The notes under the pieces are model-generated. The model did not search any database. It was given only the letters and a program-made list of their open reading frames with translations, and was not told the DNA's origin. A stretch of DNA of 44,484 nt from Sandaracinaceae bacterium (GTDB lineage: Bacteria > Myxococcota_A > Polyangia > Polyangiales > Sandaracinaceae), in NCBI GenBank assembly GCA_019694315.1, contig JAIBCE010000021.1:1-44484 (forward strand), written 5' to 3'. Position numbers and translations under genes: made by a program. Every line of letters starts with the position of its first letter. Within the stretch, counting starts at the first letter, position 1. Shown here piece by piece: positions 1 through 7,964 of this stretch.

Positions 1-228
1 AACCCGCCGTGGGGCGAGCGCCTCGAGGTCGAGAGCACGCACGGCCACGCGGATCTGCGCCCGCTCTACGGCGCGATCGGCTCGCTCGTGCGCTCGATCG
101 AGGGCACGCGCCTCACCCTCGCCGCCGACGCCCGCAAGCTCGCCTACGCGACCGGCGTGCCCCTCGAGAGCGCGATGCTCACCGACCTCGGCGGCCTCAA
201 GGTCGCCGTCATGCGCAGCACGCGCTGA
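1..228 (+). CDS. C-terminal end of a class I SAM-dependent RNA methyltransferase (5' part outside window)
   Basis: Reading frame 1 is open from the first base to a TGA at 226-228 and gives 75 residues. It begins with NPPWGERL, which matches the catalytic NPP(Y/W)GER motif IV of N2-guanine/adenine RNA methyltransferases such as RlmL and other THUMP-domain enzymes. The rest (ending GGLKVAVMRSTR) fits the last strands of a Rossmann methyltransferase fold. These enzymes methylate a base amino group in rRNA or tRNA using SAM. The substrate cannot be told from the tail alone, and the THUMP domain and SAM-binding motif I would lie upstream of the window. Family is fairly sure; exact target is not. 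Confidence 0.7.
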   Translation, partial: NPPWGERLEVESTHGHADLRPLYGAIGSLVRSIEGTRLTLAADARKLAYATGVPLESAMLTDLGGLKVAVMRSTR

Positions 229-280
229 CGATGCGCGCTGACGAGGCGCGCTGGCGAGGCGCGCTGGCGAGGCGCGCGGC

Positions 281-1120
281 TCAGGCCGCGGAGGGGCCGG
301 CGGACGAGGCGGGCGCGGGCTTGGGCCGTGGGTCGCGTCGATCACCCTCGCGCGTGCCGAGCAGGTGATCCCAGAGCGTGAGGGCCTCGCCGAAATTCAC
401 GTCTGCGTTGGCGTGGTGGCGGTTGTGGAACGCCGACGTGTTCACGTAGAGCCGCGGGAGCGTCGCTTCCACGAGACGCGAGCTCACGCCCGAGTGGAGG
501 TAGAGGTTGAGGACCACGAACACGCCGACGAGAGTGAAGTAGACGGGCGCGTAGTGTGGGGCCCACGGGAACGCCACGAGCACGATCGGCCAGAACGTGA
601 GCAGCGACTCCACGGGCCCCACCGCGAACGACGAGAGCGACGTGGGATCTCGGTAGGCGTGGTGCGCGCGGTGGAACGCGAAGAACGCGCCGGTGTGGAG
701 GAGCCGGTGCTTCCAGTAGAGCCACGCGTCGAGCACGAGCACCGCGAGGAGGTTGCCGCCGATCGTCGGGCCGAGGCCCCCGGCCTCCTCGAGCGTCCAC
801 ACGAGGCCGGTCGGCTCTCCCGCGCCCATCCGCGCGAGCGGCCACGCGAGGAGGCTCGCCGCGACGAGCGACGCCAGGGCCGTGTCGCGCGCGCCGCGCC
901 ACGCCAGACGCGGTCGGGTCCGCGGCCCCTGCAGGCGCGCGCTCGAGCGCTCCGAGATCCACGTGGCCATCGACTCGAGCGCGAGGATCGAGCCCGCGAT
1001 GCCCACGAACGCCGCGGCGAGCGCGCCGTACCAGCGCGCCACGCCGTAGGGCGACGCGAGCCCCGCGCCGAGCAGCATCACGAGCACCGTCGCGTCGATC
1101 GCAGGGCCCCACCGCTTCAT
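281..1120 (-). CDS. Sterol desaturase / fatty acid hydroxylase family membrane protein
   Basis: 279 residues from ATG at 1120, chosen because AGGAGG sits just upstream of it; a longer frame to 1174 lacks a ribosome site. The protein has several hydrophobic segments (about 8-28, 32-50, 82-100, 118-136, 172-208) and the diiron histidine clusters of this superfamily: HRLLH at 138-142, HRAHH at 150-154 and HNRHH at 232-236. Members hydroxylate or desaturate lipids, sterols or carotenoids with O2 at the membrane. The substrate is unknown. It is divergent from a TetR regulator at 1249, and a palindrome lies between the two starts, so control by that regulator is likely. A second member of the superfamily occurs at 10879-11745 in a different context. 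Confidence 0.85.
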   Translation of the reverse strand: MKRWGPAIDATVLVMLLGAGLASPYGVARWYGALAAAFVGIAGSILALESMATWISERSSARLQGPRTRPRLAWRGARDTALASLVAASLLAWPLARMGAGEPTGLVWTLEEAGGLGPTIGGNLLAVLVLDAWLYWKHRLLHTGAFFAFHRAHHAYRDPTSLSSFAVGPVESLLTFWPIVLVAFPWAPHYAPVYFTLVGVFVVLNLYLHSGVSSRLVEATLPRLYVNTSAFHNRHHANADVNFGEALTLWDHLLGTREGDRRDPRPKPAPASSAGPSAA

Positions 1121-1157
1121 CGCGCCTCCTCGCTCCGGACGATGTGTCCCGGAAAAC

Positions 1158-1172
1158 GTTACGCACTGTAAC
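1158..1172. promoter_or_regulatory. Candidate TetR operator: GTTAC-N5-GTAAC
   Basis: A perfect inverted repeat GTTAC GCACT GTAAC lies in the 128-bp gap between the divergent hydroxylase (start 1120) and TetR gene (start 1249). The stretch is markedly more AT-rich than its surroundings, and arms of this size and spacing are typical of dimeric TetR-family operators. Binding by the adjacent regulator is inferred from position only. Confidence 0.45.
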
Positions 1173-1248
1173 ATAGTTCGTGACGAGGCGACACGAGCGT
1201 TCCGACACAGGCGGAGCGCCGGGCGCTCGCGCTACCTTTCGCCGCGAC

Positions 1249-1947
1249 ATGCCCAGGGCGAGCCCACGCGTGAAGTCCTCCGCCACCGAGCGCGCCGCGG
1301 GCCGTCGCGTGCCAGCCGAGGCGCGTCGGCGGCAGCTCCTCGAGCTGAGCGCCCGCATCCTCACGGACGAGGGGCTCGAGCGCCTCGAGATCACGATGCT
1401 CGCCGAGCGCGCGGGGGTGTCGCGACCGCTCGTGTACCGTCTGTTCCCGACGCGTCACGCCCTCGTGCGCGAGGTGCTCGCCGACTTCACGGCCGTCATC
1501 TCGGAGCGCTTCCAGCGTGCGATCCTGCGCGCGCTGCCGGGCACCACGACGGGCGCGAGCACGATCGAGGGGCTCGCCACGCTCTTCGTCGAGGCGTGCT
1601 GCGACGCGATCGAGCAGAAGGGCGCGGGGCCGTGGCTCCTGCTCCTCGACGCACAGGGCGCCGATCCCGAGGTCGCGCGTCTGGGGCGTGAGGCGCTCTC
1701 GAAGCTGCTCGGTCCGTGGGAGGAGCAGCTCGCCGCCTTCACGGGCTCGCCGCCTCGTCGCGCGGCCAATCATCTCTGGGTGATCGTCGCCGCCGGGCGC
1801 GCGGCCATCGGAGGCTGGATCGCCGGCTCGCTCTCGCGCAGCGAGGCCGTGAGCGACGCGACCCGCGCCGTGAGCGCGCTCGTGGAGGTGTTCCGCGCGC
1901 CCGCGCCGCCGACGCCCAAGCCGAAGCGACGCGGCTCCGCGCGGTGA
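1249..1947 (+). CDS. TetR/AcrR family transcriptional regulator
   Basis: 232 residues from ATG at 1249; an in-frame start at 1180 would run through the operator-like palindrome and lacks TetR sequence. Residues about 27-73 form a classic TetR helix-turn-helix region (ARILTDEGLERLEITMLAER followed by AGVSRPLVYRLFPTRHAL). The remaining all-alpha part is the ligand/dimer domain. It is transcribed away from the sterol-desaturase-like gene and most likely represses that gene and itself through the palindrome at 1158-1172. The effector is unknown; lipid-like ligands are common for such pairs. Its TGA abuts the stop of the convergent tlyA-like gene with no bases between. Confidence 0.88.
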   Translation: MPRASPRVKSSATERAAGRRVPAEARRRQLLELSARILTDEGLERLEITMLAERAGVSRPLVYRLFPTRHALVREVLADFTAVISERFQRAILRALPGTTTGASTIEGLATLFVEACCDAIEQKGAGPWLLLLDAQGADPEVARLGREALSKLLGPWEEQLAAFTGSPPRRAANHLWVIVAAGRAAIGGWIAGSLSRSEAVSDATRAVSALVEVFRAPAPPTPKPKRRGSAR

Positions 1948-2712
1948 TCACCCGACGCGCGCGCGGGTGGCGCAGAGGAACGCCTCGACGTTGCCGTCGG
2001 GCCCGGCGAGCACGGCGTCGCGCACGTCGAGCACCTCGAAGCCGATCGCGCGCGCCGCGTCGGCCACGCGCGCGATCGCGGCGGCGCGGATCGCCGCGTC
2101 GCGCACGACGCCCTTCTTGAGGTGGCTCGGGCCGACCTCGAACTGCGGCTTGATCATCGCGAGCAGTCGCCCTGCCGGCGCGTCGCTCGAGGGCGCGCGC
2201 AGCACGGCCCAGGCCGCGGGCAGGAGCTTCTCCATGCCGATGAAGGACGCGTCGATCACGACGAGGTCGACGGGCTCGGGCAAGGAGCTCGCGTCGAGGT
2301 TGCGCGCGTTGGTGCGGTCCATGACCACCACGCGCGGATCTCTCACGAGCTTCTCGTGGAGCTGCCCGTGGCCCACGTCGATCGCGTACACGCGCGCCGC
2401 GCCGCGCTGGAGCAGGCAGTCGGTGAAGCCGCCGGTGGACGCGCCGAAGTCGGCGCACACGAGCTCGCGCGGGTCGATCTCGAGCGCGTCGAGCGCGCCC
2501 GCGAGCTTCACGCCTCCGCGCGAGACGTAGGGCAGATCCTCGCCGCGCAGCGTGATCGCGGCCTCGAGGCTCACCGTGTCGCCGGCCTTGTCGATGCGCC
2601 GCTCGCCCACGTAGACCTTGCCCGCGAGCACGAGCGCGCGGGCACGCTCACGGCTCGGCGCGAGGCCGCGCTCCACGAGGAGCTGATCGATGCGCTGCTT
2701 CTTGGGGGCCAT
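1948..2712 (-). CDS. tlyA: TlyA-family rRNA 2'-O-methyltransferase (S4 + FtsJ-like domains)
   Basis: 254 residues from ATG at 2712. An N-terminal S4 RNA-binding domain (about 4-62, RIDQLLVERGLAPSRERA) is followed by an FtsJ-type SAM domain with motif I DFGASTGGFTDC (88-99), then DVGHGQL, DRTNARN, DLVVIDASFIG and IKPQFEVG. The last includes the Lys expected for the K-D-K-E 2'-O-methyltransferase centre. TlyA proteins methylate cytidine 2'-OH groups in 16S and/or 23S rRNA and affect capreomycin sensitivity; the old hemolysin name is misleading. It is the last gene of a leftward operon, with 4 bases between it and the Asp-box protein gene. An alternative upstream start (2790) lies inside that gene and is unlikely. 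Confidence 0.9.
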   Translation of the reverse strand: MAPKKQRIDQLLVERGLAPSRERARALVLAGKVYVGERRIDKAGDTVSLEAAITLRGEDLPYVSRGGVKLAGALDALEIDPRELVCADFGASTGGFTDCLLQRGAARVYAIDVGHGQLHEKLVRDPRVVVMDRTNARNLDASSLPEPVDLVVIDASFIGMEKLLPAAWAVLRAPSSDAPAGRLLAMIKPQFEVGPSHLKKGVVRDAAIRAAAIARVADAARAIGFEVLDVRDAVLAGPDGNVEAFLCATRARVG

Positions 2713-2716
2713 CGCG

Positions 2717-3448
2717 TCAGTGCACGGTCCCCGAGGGATCGATGCGGATCGTGCGGCTGCCGTGCCGCACCACGATCGCGCGTTCCTCACGCGTCACGGT
2801 GGCGCCGCGCTCGCTCGTGATCGCACGCAGCGACTCGCCGTCGTCGGGCGTGCTCCACACGCGGCCATCGGCGTCGGTCAGCACGGTCGCGCGCCCGAGC
2901 ACCTCCACGCTCACGTACGTCTGCCCGCCGCTGCGGCGCTGCACGAAGCTCTGGCCGCCGTCGCGGCTCACCCAGAGGCGCGCGTACTCACCGGCGGCGA
3001 CCACGCGCAGGCCCTCCGGATCGATCGAGAGCGCGAGCGGGCTGTAGGCGCCGAGGGTGGGCGAGCCGGTCGCGGGATCCCAGCGCGACTCCTGCCAGCG
3101 CGCGCCGAGATCGTCCGTGAACACGACGGGCGCCATGTGGCCGGTGCCGAGCTGGCTGACGTTGTCGGGGATCACCGCGAAGAGCCGGCCGCGCGTCGCG
3201 CTGCCGAGCGGTGCGCGCGCGAACGTGCGGGCGCGACCGAGCACCACGTAGCTGCCGAACGCGAAGCCCACGGGCTGCCAGCACTGCGGCGGCTCGAACG
3301 CCGAGCGCGCGCGGGGACACGCCTCGACCGCCACGCCCTCGCCGAGCTCGATGCGACGCACGGGCTCCTGCGCGCGCGAGCGAGGCGCGATCGCCGTCGC
3401 GAGCACGAGACACGCGAGCAGACACGGGAGCGTCGCGGGCCGCGTCAC
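2717..3448 (-). CDS. Secreted protein with Asp-box (BNR-like) repeats
   Basis: 243 residues beginning with a Sec signal peptide (positive MTR, hydrophobic 6-20, cleavage likely after SRAQ near 27). It carries at least two Asp-box-like turns (SRDGGQSF and TDDLGARW) and a weaker third (STPDDGES), which suggests a small beta-propeller or a fragment of one, as in sialidase/photosystem-stability-type folds. The usual catalytic residues of sialidases are not evident, so an enzymatic role is not claimed. Its start overlaps the stop of the upstream kinase gene by four bases (ATGA), which implies translational coupling. It may be a periplasmic partner of the kinase. Confidence 0.7.
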   Translation of the reverse strand: MTRPATLPCLLACLVLATAIAPRSRAQEPVRRIELGEGVAVEACPRARSAFEPPQCWQPVGFAFGSYVVLGRARTFARAPLGSATRGRLFAVIPDNVSQLGTGHMAPVVFTDDLGARWQESRWDPATGSPTLGAYSPLALSIDPEGLRVVAAGEYARLWVSRDGGQSFVQRRSGGQTYVSVEVLGRATVLTDADGRVWSTPDDGESLRAITSERGATVTREERAIVVRHGSRTIRIDPSGTVH

Positions 3449-5451
3449 GGCGTGGTCCCGCTCGGGTTGTCATCGGCCTCGGTGCGCGGACGGATCGTCA
3501 CGCTGCCCACCGTGCGCGCGCCCGCGGTCGTCGGCGTGTCGGGGATCGTCGGTGTGTCGGTGCTGCCTGCGCCACCGCCAGTGCCGCCTGCGCCCGCACT
3601 GCTCCCACTGCCGCTTCCACCGCCTCCGGCGCTCGCTGCGCTGGCGCGCGCGCGCGCGAGCTCCGCCTCCGCGGCGCGGGCCTGTGCCCTGGCCTGATCG
3701 CGCTCCTCCGTGAGCGACGCGTTCTGTGCGGCGAGCGCAGCCCGGGCGCTCCGCTCCGCCTCGAGATCGCTCGTGCGCGCAGCGAGCTCGGCCTGTCGCG
3801 CCTCGAGCTGTCCGCGCACGCCCTCGAGCTCGGCGCGCTGGGTCTCGAGCTGGCTCCGTTGTGCCTCGAGCTGCGTCCGCAAGCCTTCGAGGTCGCTCCG
3901 TCGTGCTTCGAGCTCGCTCCGTTGTTCTTCCGAGAGCGTCCGCAGCCGATCGCGCTCGGTCGTGAGCGTGTCGCGCTCGGTGCGCGTCTCGGCGAGCTGG
4001 CGACGGGCGGTGGCGAGCTCGCTGCCGAGCTGTGTGATCGCGGTCTGCGCCTCGGCGAGCGCCGCTTGTTGCTCCTCGGCGCGCGTGCGTGCCTCCTCGA
4101 GCGCGGCGTGGAGCCGATCGCGTGCCGCGCGAAGCTGCGTGGCGTTGCCCTGCGCGCTCGCGATCGCGGCCTCGGCCTCGTCGAGTCGTCCGAGCGCCTC
4201 GGTGGTGCGCTGCGAGCTCTGATCGGCGCGCGCGAGCGCCTCGTCGAGCGCCGAGCCGAGCTGCTCCACGCGCTGGGCCTCGGCCTGCGCGCGCTCCTCG
4301 GCCTCGAGACGCTCGGTCGTCTCGGCGGCCTGCGCCTTGCGCGCGGAGATCACCTGCTGCCAGCCCCAGTAGCCGCCCACGCTCGCGAGGATCGCGCCGC
4401 CGAGCACCCACGGCGCCACGCGCCTCATCGTGCGCGCGCGCTCCTTGCGCTGCTCCTCCGGCTGCGTGAGCACCGCGAGCTCGCGCACGAGCTCGGCCGC
4501 GGTGGGGCGCTTGCTCGGATCGATCGCGAGCCAGCGCTCGAAGTGCGGCGCGAGGTAGGCGAGCCCGGGGCCGGAGGGTGGCGCGATCGGCTCCTTCGCG
4601 CGGCGATCGAGCGACGCGCGATCGAAGGCGCCCACCTCCGGTACGCCCTCGGGGTCGAGCGCGATGCGGAGCGCCAGCGCGAGCGCGAAGACGTCGGCCG
4701 CCGGGCCCACGTCGGCCGAGGGCGTGGGCCACTCCGCCGCGAGCTCGGGCGCGAAGTACTGCGGCGAGCCCGCCACGAGGATCTCGTCGTCGGTCGCGGC
4801 CACGCCGAAGTCGAGGAGGATCGGCAGCGTCTCCTCGAGGCCCGCGATCTTCGCGAGGAAGATGTTCGACGGCTTGATGTCCTGATGACGCAGGCCCTTG
4901 GCGTGCACGGCCGCGAGGCCGCCCGCGACCTGCTCGAAGACGCGGCGCGCCTCGGGTCGATCGAGCGGCAGCGAGCGCTCGAGATCCTTGCCCTCGTACC
5001 AGGGCATCACGAACCAGAGGCGTCCGCCGAGCCAGCCGTGATCCTTGAACTGCACGACCGACGGATGGCTCACGCTCGCGAGCATGCGCAGCTCGCGCAG
5101 CTGCATGTCGCGGTCGCCCTCACCGTTGGCGCGCGCGAAGAGCATCTTGAGCGCCACCACGTGGCCCGCGATCACCACGTCTTCGGCGCGCCACACCTCG
5201 CCTTGGCCGCCGGCGCCCACGTGCGCGACGAGCTTGTAGCGCTCGCCGACGATCTCCCCGAGCGGCAGCGAGCCTGCGTCCTTCGGCTCGGCCTCGACGG
5301 TCTCGGGTCGCTCCGAGCGCGGCGTGGCCCCGCGTCGGCCGCGCACCGTCGCGCCCTTGCGAGAGGCCGCAGGATCGTTGGTGGCGAGCGCCGTCGGCGC
5401 GAACGCATCGGGGCCTGCTCCGTCGGGGCCTTTCGCTTCGGGGTCGGCCAT
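3445..5451 (-). CDS. Transmembrane Hanks-type Ser/Thr protein kinase with long coiled-coil extension
   Basis: 668 residues from ATG at 5451. A low-complexity N-terminus (1-65) is followed by a kinase domain at about 71-330: Gly loop GAGGQGEV (79-86), Lys102 in ALKML, Glu120, catalytic HQDIKPSN (189-196, HQD in place of HRD), DFG 214-216 and FAPE. A single membrane helix lies at about 345-365. Beyond it is a heptad-rich coiled coil of about 250 residues (370-620; many repeats like LEAQRSQLETQR), then a Gly/Ser linker and a Pro/Thr tail. The kinase is cytoplasmic, so the coiled coil should be periplasmic and could sense the envelope or bind a partner. First gene of an operon with the Asp-box protein and TlyA. 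All core catalytic residues are present. Confidence 0.9.
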   Translation of the reverse strand: MADPEAKGPDGAGPDAFAPTALATNDPAASRKGATVRGRRGATPRSERPETVEAEPKDAGSLPLGEIVGERYKLVAHVGAGGQGEVWRAEDVVIAGHVVALKMLFARANGEGDRDMQLRELRMLASVSHPSVVQFKDHGWLGGRLWFVMPWYEGKDLERSLPLDRPEARRVFEQVAGGLAAVHAKGLRHQDIKPSNIFLAKIAGLEETLPILLDFGVAATDDEILVAGSPQYFAPELAAEWPTPSADVGPAADVFALALALRIALDPEGVPEVGAFDRASLDRRAKEPIAPPSGPGLAYLAPHFERWLAIDPSKRPTAAELVRELAVLTQPEEQRKERARTMRRVAPWVLGGAILASVGGYWGWQQVISARKAQAAETTERLEAEERAQAEAQRVEQLGSALDEALARADQSSQRTTEALGRLDEAEAAIASAQGNATQLRAARDRLHAALEEARTRAEEQQAALAEAQTAITQLGSELATARRQLAETRTERDTLTTERDRLRTLSEEQRSELEARRSDLEGLRTQLEAQRSQLETQRAELEGVRGQLEARQAELAARTSDLEAERSARAALAAQNASLTEERDQARAQARAAEAELARARASAASAGGGGSGSGSSAGAGGTGGGAGSTDTPTIPDTPTTAGARTVGSVTIRPRTEADDNPSGTTP

Positions 5452-5557
5452 GTGCGGCGAGGATAATACCGACGCGCGTCTCGAGCCTGGAACGAGCGTC
5501 GAGGCGGTCTCGCTGCGATCGACGATCGCGGCCTCCCGTGCGAAGACCACCGCGCCG

Positions 5558-6139
5558 ATGAGCTTCGCGTCGATCCTCGTCCTCGCCATCGGGCTCTCGA
5601 TGGATGCCGCCGCGGTCTCGGCCGCGCGAGGGCTCGCCGTGCCCGCCGTGCGCCCGCGCCACGCGCTCCTCGTCGCCCTCTATTTCGGGGGATTCCAGGC
5701 GCTGATGCCGCTGCTCGGCTGGCTCGTCGGCGCGAGCTTCGGCGCGTACGTCGAGGCCTGGGATCACTGGATCGCGTTCGTCCTCCTCGGCGCGCTGGGC
5801 GCCAAGATGCTCTGGGAGGCACGCAAGAGCGACGACGACGACGACGAGGCGGCGAGGGGACGCGCCGAGGCCGAGCTCTTCGCGCACTCCGTCATGCTCG
5901 CGCTCGCGATCGCGACGAGCATCGACGCGCTCGCTGCCGGGGTGACGCTGCCGATGCTGCGCGCGCCGCTCGCGCTCTCGATCGCGACGATCGGGATCGT
6001 GACGGCGCTCCTCAGCGTGCTCGGCCTCCTCGTGGGACGGCGCTTCGGCGCCCTCCTCGGCAAGCGCCTCGACGTGGTCGGTGGCCTCGCGCTCATCGGC
6101 CTCGGCACCAAGATCCTGATCGAGCACCTCGCGGCCTGA
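5558..6139 (+). CDS. mntP: MntP-type manganese efflux pump
   Basis: 193 residues, the usual MntP length (about 190), with six predicted membrane helices in two homologous halves. Each half has the conserved acidic motif: MDAAAVSAARG near the N-terminus and SIDALAAGV in the second half. The acidic loop ARKSDDDDDEAARG separates the halves. MntP exports Mn2+ and protects against manganese excess. ATG at 5558 was chosen because it places the first helix and the MDA motif at the family position; longer in-frame starts overlap the divergent kinase. No yybP-ykoY riboswitch-like structure was recognised in the 106-bp upstream gap. Confidence 0.88.
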   Translation: MSFASILVLAIGLSMDAAAVSAARGLAVPAVRPRHALLVALYFGGFQALMPLLGWLVGASFGAYVEAWDHWIAFVLLGALGAKMLWEARKSDDDDDEAARGRAEAELFAHSVMLALAIATSIDALAAGVTLPMLRAPLALSIATIGIVTALLSVLGLLVGRRFGALLGKRLDVVGGLALIGLGTKILIEHLAA

Positions 6140-6190
6140 CGCCACGCTGCGCTCACGGCCCGACGGTCCCCGCGCTCGCATGGGGCGCAG

Positions 6191-7060
6191 TCACTCGCAG
6201 GAGGGCAGCTCGAGGTGCGTGAGGTAGTCGTCCCAGCCGCCCTCTTGGCTCACCACCGTCACCGCGAGGCGCAGCACGCGCGGCCCCTCGGGATCGCGGA
6301 AGACGGCGAGCACCATGTCGACGTGGCCGCCCTCGCCCTCGCCCGTGAGCGTCGCGGTCGCAGGCCGACGCAGGCAGCGCGCCGCTCGCACGATCGCGCC
6401 GCGCTCGGTGTGGTGTCCGTCGCGCTCGAGCGGCGCGAGCGCGCTCACCGTGAGCGCCTCGAGCGTGTCCTCGTCGAGCTGCTCGGCGGGCGAGAGGTCG
6501 ATCATGATCGTGGTCTCGCCGCCCTCGCCCTCGAGCGCATCACCCTGGAAGGCCCAGAGCGCGTGCTCGTCGCGGTAGGTGTCGCCGCCGCGCTCGTAGG
6601 CCTGCTCCTCGATCCACGGCGCGGGCATGAACGGCATGTCCGGGTGCGGGAGCCGAAAGCCGAGGCGCAGGTGCTCGATGCCCAGCGCCCCGTCGGCGAG
6701 GCGTGCCTCGCGCATGGGCACGCGATCGCTCGAGGTGAGCACGGCGTGGACGCGAGGCGGCGCCATGCGCGCCAGGGCCACGAGCGCGAGGGAGAACACC
6801 GCCGCCGTGACGAGCGCGAAGCGCAGCGCCATCGCCGTGGCCCGCTTGCGGTGCAGCCACACCGTCGCTCCCGCACCGCAGGCCACGAACGCCGCGAGCG
6901 CCCACGCCGAGGCCACCGCGGCCTCGCGGGCCGGGCCGACGAGCGGCTCCGTGAGGCTCTGTGCGCCGAGCAACGTGGCGAGGCCCGCCGTCAGCCCGGA
7001 GCTCGCGGCCAGGAGGAGGTCGAGGCGCCCACGCCGCACGTCGGGGCTCGCGTCGCTCAC
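6191..7060 (-). CDS. Hypothetical membrane protein (three N-terminal helices, soluble C-terminal domain)
   Basis: 289 residues from a GTG at 7060. Hydrophobic helices lie at about 15-33, 46-66 and 76-98. The rest is an acidic soluble domain of about 190 residues ending in LPSCE, with no motif I recognise. It lies just downstream of the tRNA-Gln gene on the same strand and convergent with mntP, with no operon partner. Codon use is typical of the window, so it is a real gene, but no function can be assigned. Confidence 0.65.
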   Translation of the reverse strand: MSDASPDVRRGRLDLLLAASSGLTAGLATLLGAQSLTEPLVGPAREAAVASAWALAAFVACGAGATVWLHRKRATAMALRFALVTAAVFSLALVALARMAPPRVHAVLTSSDRVPMREARLADGALGIEHLRLGFRLPHPDMPFMPAPWIEEQAYERGGDTYRDEHALWAFQGDALEGEGGETTIMIDLSPAEQLDEDTLEALTVSALAPLERDGHHTERGAIVRAARCLRRPATATLTGEGEGGHVDMVLAVFRDPEGPRVLRLAVTVVSQEGGWDDYLTHLELPSCE

Positions 7061-7085
7061 CGAGAATTCCCCACGATCAGGGCGA

Positions 7086-7156
7086 TTCCGGTGGATGGAT
7101 TCGAACCATCATTCGTGGATCCAAAGTCCACTGTCCTGCCTTTAGACGACACCGGA
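7086..7156 (-). tRNA. tRNA-Gln (anticodon UUG)
   Basis: The minus strand folds into a complete cloverleaf of 71 nt. The acceptor stem TCCGGTG/CACCGGA has discriminator A, and the D stem is GTCT/GGAC. The anticodon stem GTGGA/TCCAC encloses loop CTTTGGA, which places TTG at positions 34-36. The T stem GATGG/CCATC carries the TTCGAAT loop. CCA is not encoded. Anticodon UUG reads CAA and, by wobble, CAG glutamine codons. Confidence 0.95.
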
Positions 7157-7241
7157 AGAGGGCCGAGGGATAGCTGCCCGGGCGCGAGCCGTCGAGAGCG
7201 CGACCGTGCCGGCCGAAAAGAGACCGCTATGCTGCGTGGTC

Positions 7242-7934
7242 ATGACAATCGCTTCTCGCGGGCTCTTCCTGATCGCGTCGATGGGGTGCGGCCTCACGCT
7301 GCTCGGATGCCCGGGCCCCGACACCGGCGATGCAGGCGCGGCCCGCGATGCCGCGGGCCTCGATGCCCCCGCGCTCCAGGATGCGCCGAGCGCGCTCGAT
7401 GCGCCGTCGTCGAGCGATGCGCCGTCGTCGAGCGATGCGCCGTCGTCGAGCGATGCGCCGAGCGCGCTCGATGCGCCGTCGTCGAGCGATGCGCCGTCGT
7501 CGAGCGATGCGCCGTCGAGCGATGCGCCGTCGTCCCGCGACGCGCCCTCGAGCGGCCTCGTGATCGAGATCCGGGATCCCGCGGGCTGGGGCAGCTGCTT
7601 CGGTGGGCCGCCCGATCCGCTGCTCGCGTCGTGGACGCTCCACGCGAGCGGTCCGGTGGGCACGGCCATCAGCGTGGACAGCGCCACGCTCCACGTGGTG
7701 GTCGCCTCGCGAGGCTACGCCGAGACGCAGACGCTCACGCTCGACACCCCGAGCTTCACGATCCCCGCGGGCGGCGTCGCCGATCAGATGCAGCGCAAGA
7801 TCTCGGGCACGCCGTCGGTGCCGATCTGCACGTTCTGCGGCGACACGATCACGGGCGAGCTCACCCTCCACCTCACGACCGACCTCGGCCCCGAGGTGCG
7901 CACGAGCCCCGTCGATCTCGGGTGCGTGTTCTGA
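7242..7934 (+). CDS. Lipoprotein with DAPSSS repeat linker
   Basis: 230 residues from ATG at 7242. A lipoprotein signal ends in LLGC (Cys23). Residues about 24-105 are a flexible linker rich in Asp-Ala-Pro-Ser. The globular C-terminal part (about 106-230) contains Cys residues in FCGGPP-like and ICTFCGD contexts and looks beta-rich. No catalytic motif was found. Such DAP/DAG linkers are common in myxobacterial surface lipoproteins and probably act as spacers that hold the domain away from the membrane. It lies alone between tRNA-Gln and a small membrane protein. Confidence 0.75.
   Translation: MTIASRGLFLIASMGCGLTLLGCPGPDTGDAGAARDAAGLDAPALQDAPSALDAPSSSDAPSSSDAPSSSDAPSALDAPSSSDAPSSSDAPSSDAPSSRDAPSSGLVIEIRDPAGWGSCFGGPPDPLLASWTLHASGPVGTAISVDSATLHVVVASRGYAETQTLTLDTPSFTIPAGGVADQMQRKISGTPSVPICTFCGDTITGELTLHLTTDLGPEVRTSPVDLGCVF
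7380..7548 (+). repeat. In-gene tandem repeat, 18-bp unit encoding DAPSSS/DAPSAL
   Basis: The unit GATGCGCCGTCGTCGAGC recurs head to tail, interspersed with a GATGCGCCGAGCGCGCTC variant and one 15-bp unit lacking a TCG, giving about ten DAPS units. All length changes are multiples of three, so the array can expand or shrink without shifting the lipoprotein frame. Confidence 0.9.
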
Positions 7935-7964
7935 TGGCCGAAGATGTGATCTGATCCGAGCCGC

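Noticed and set aside
6215..7954. A 579-residue plus-strand frame
   Set aside because: It runs antisense through a membrane-protein gene and across the tRNA-Gln gene, then into the wrong frame of a lipoprotein gene. No family sequence.
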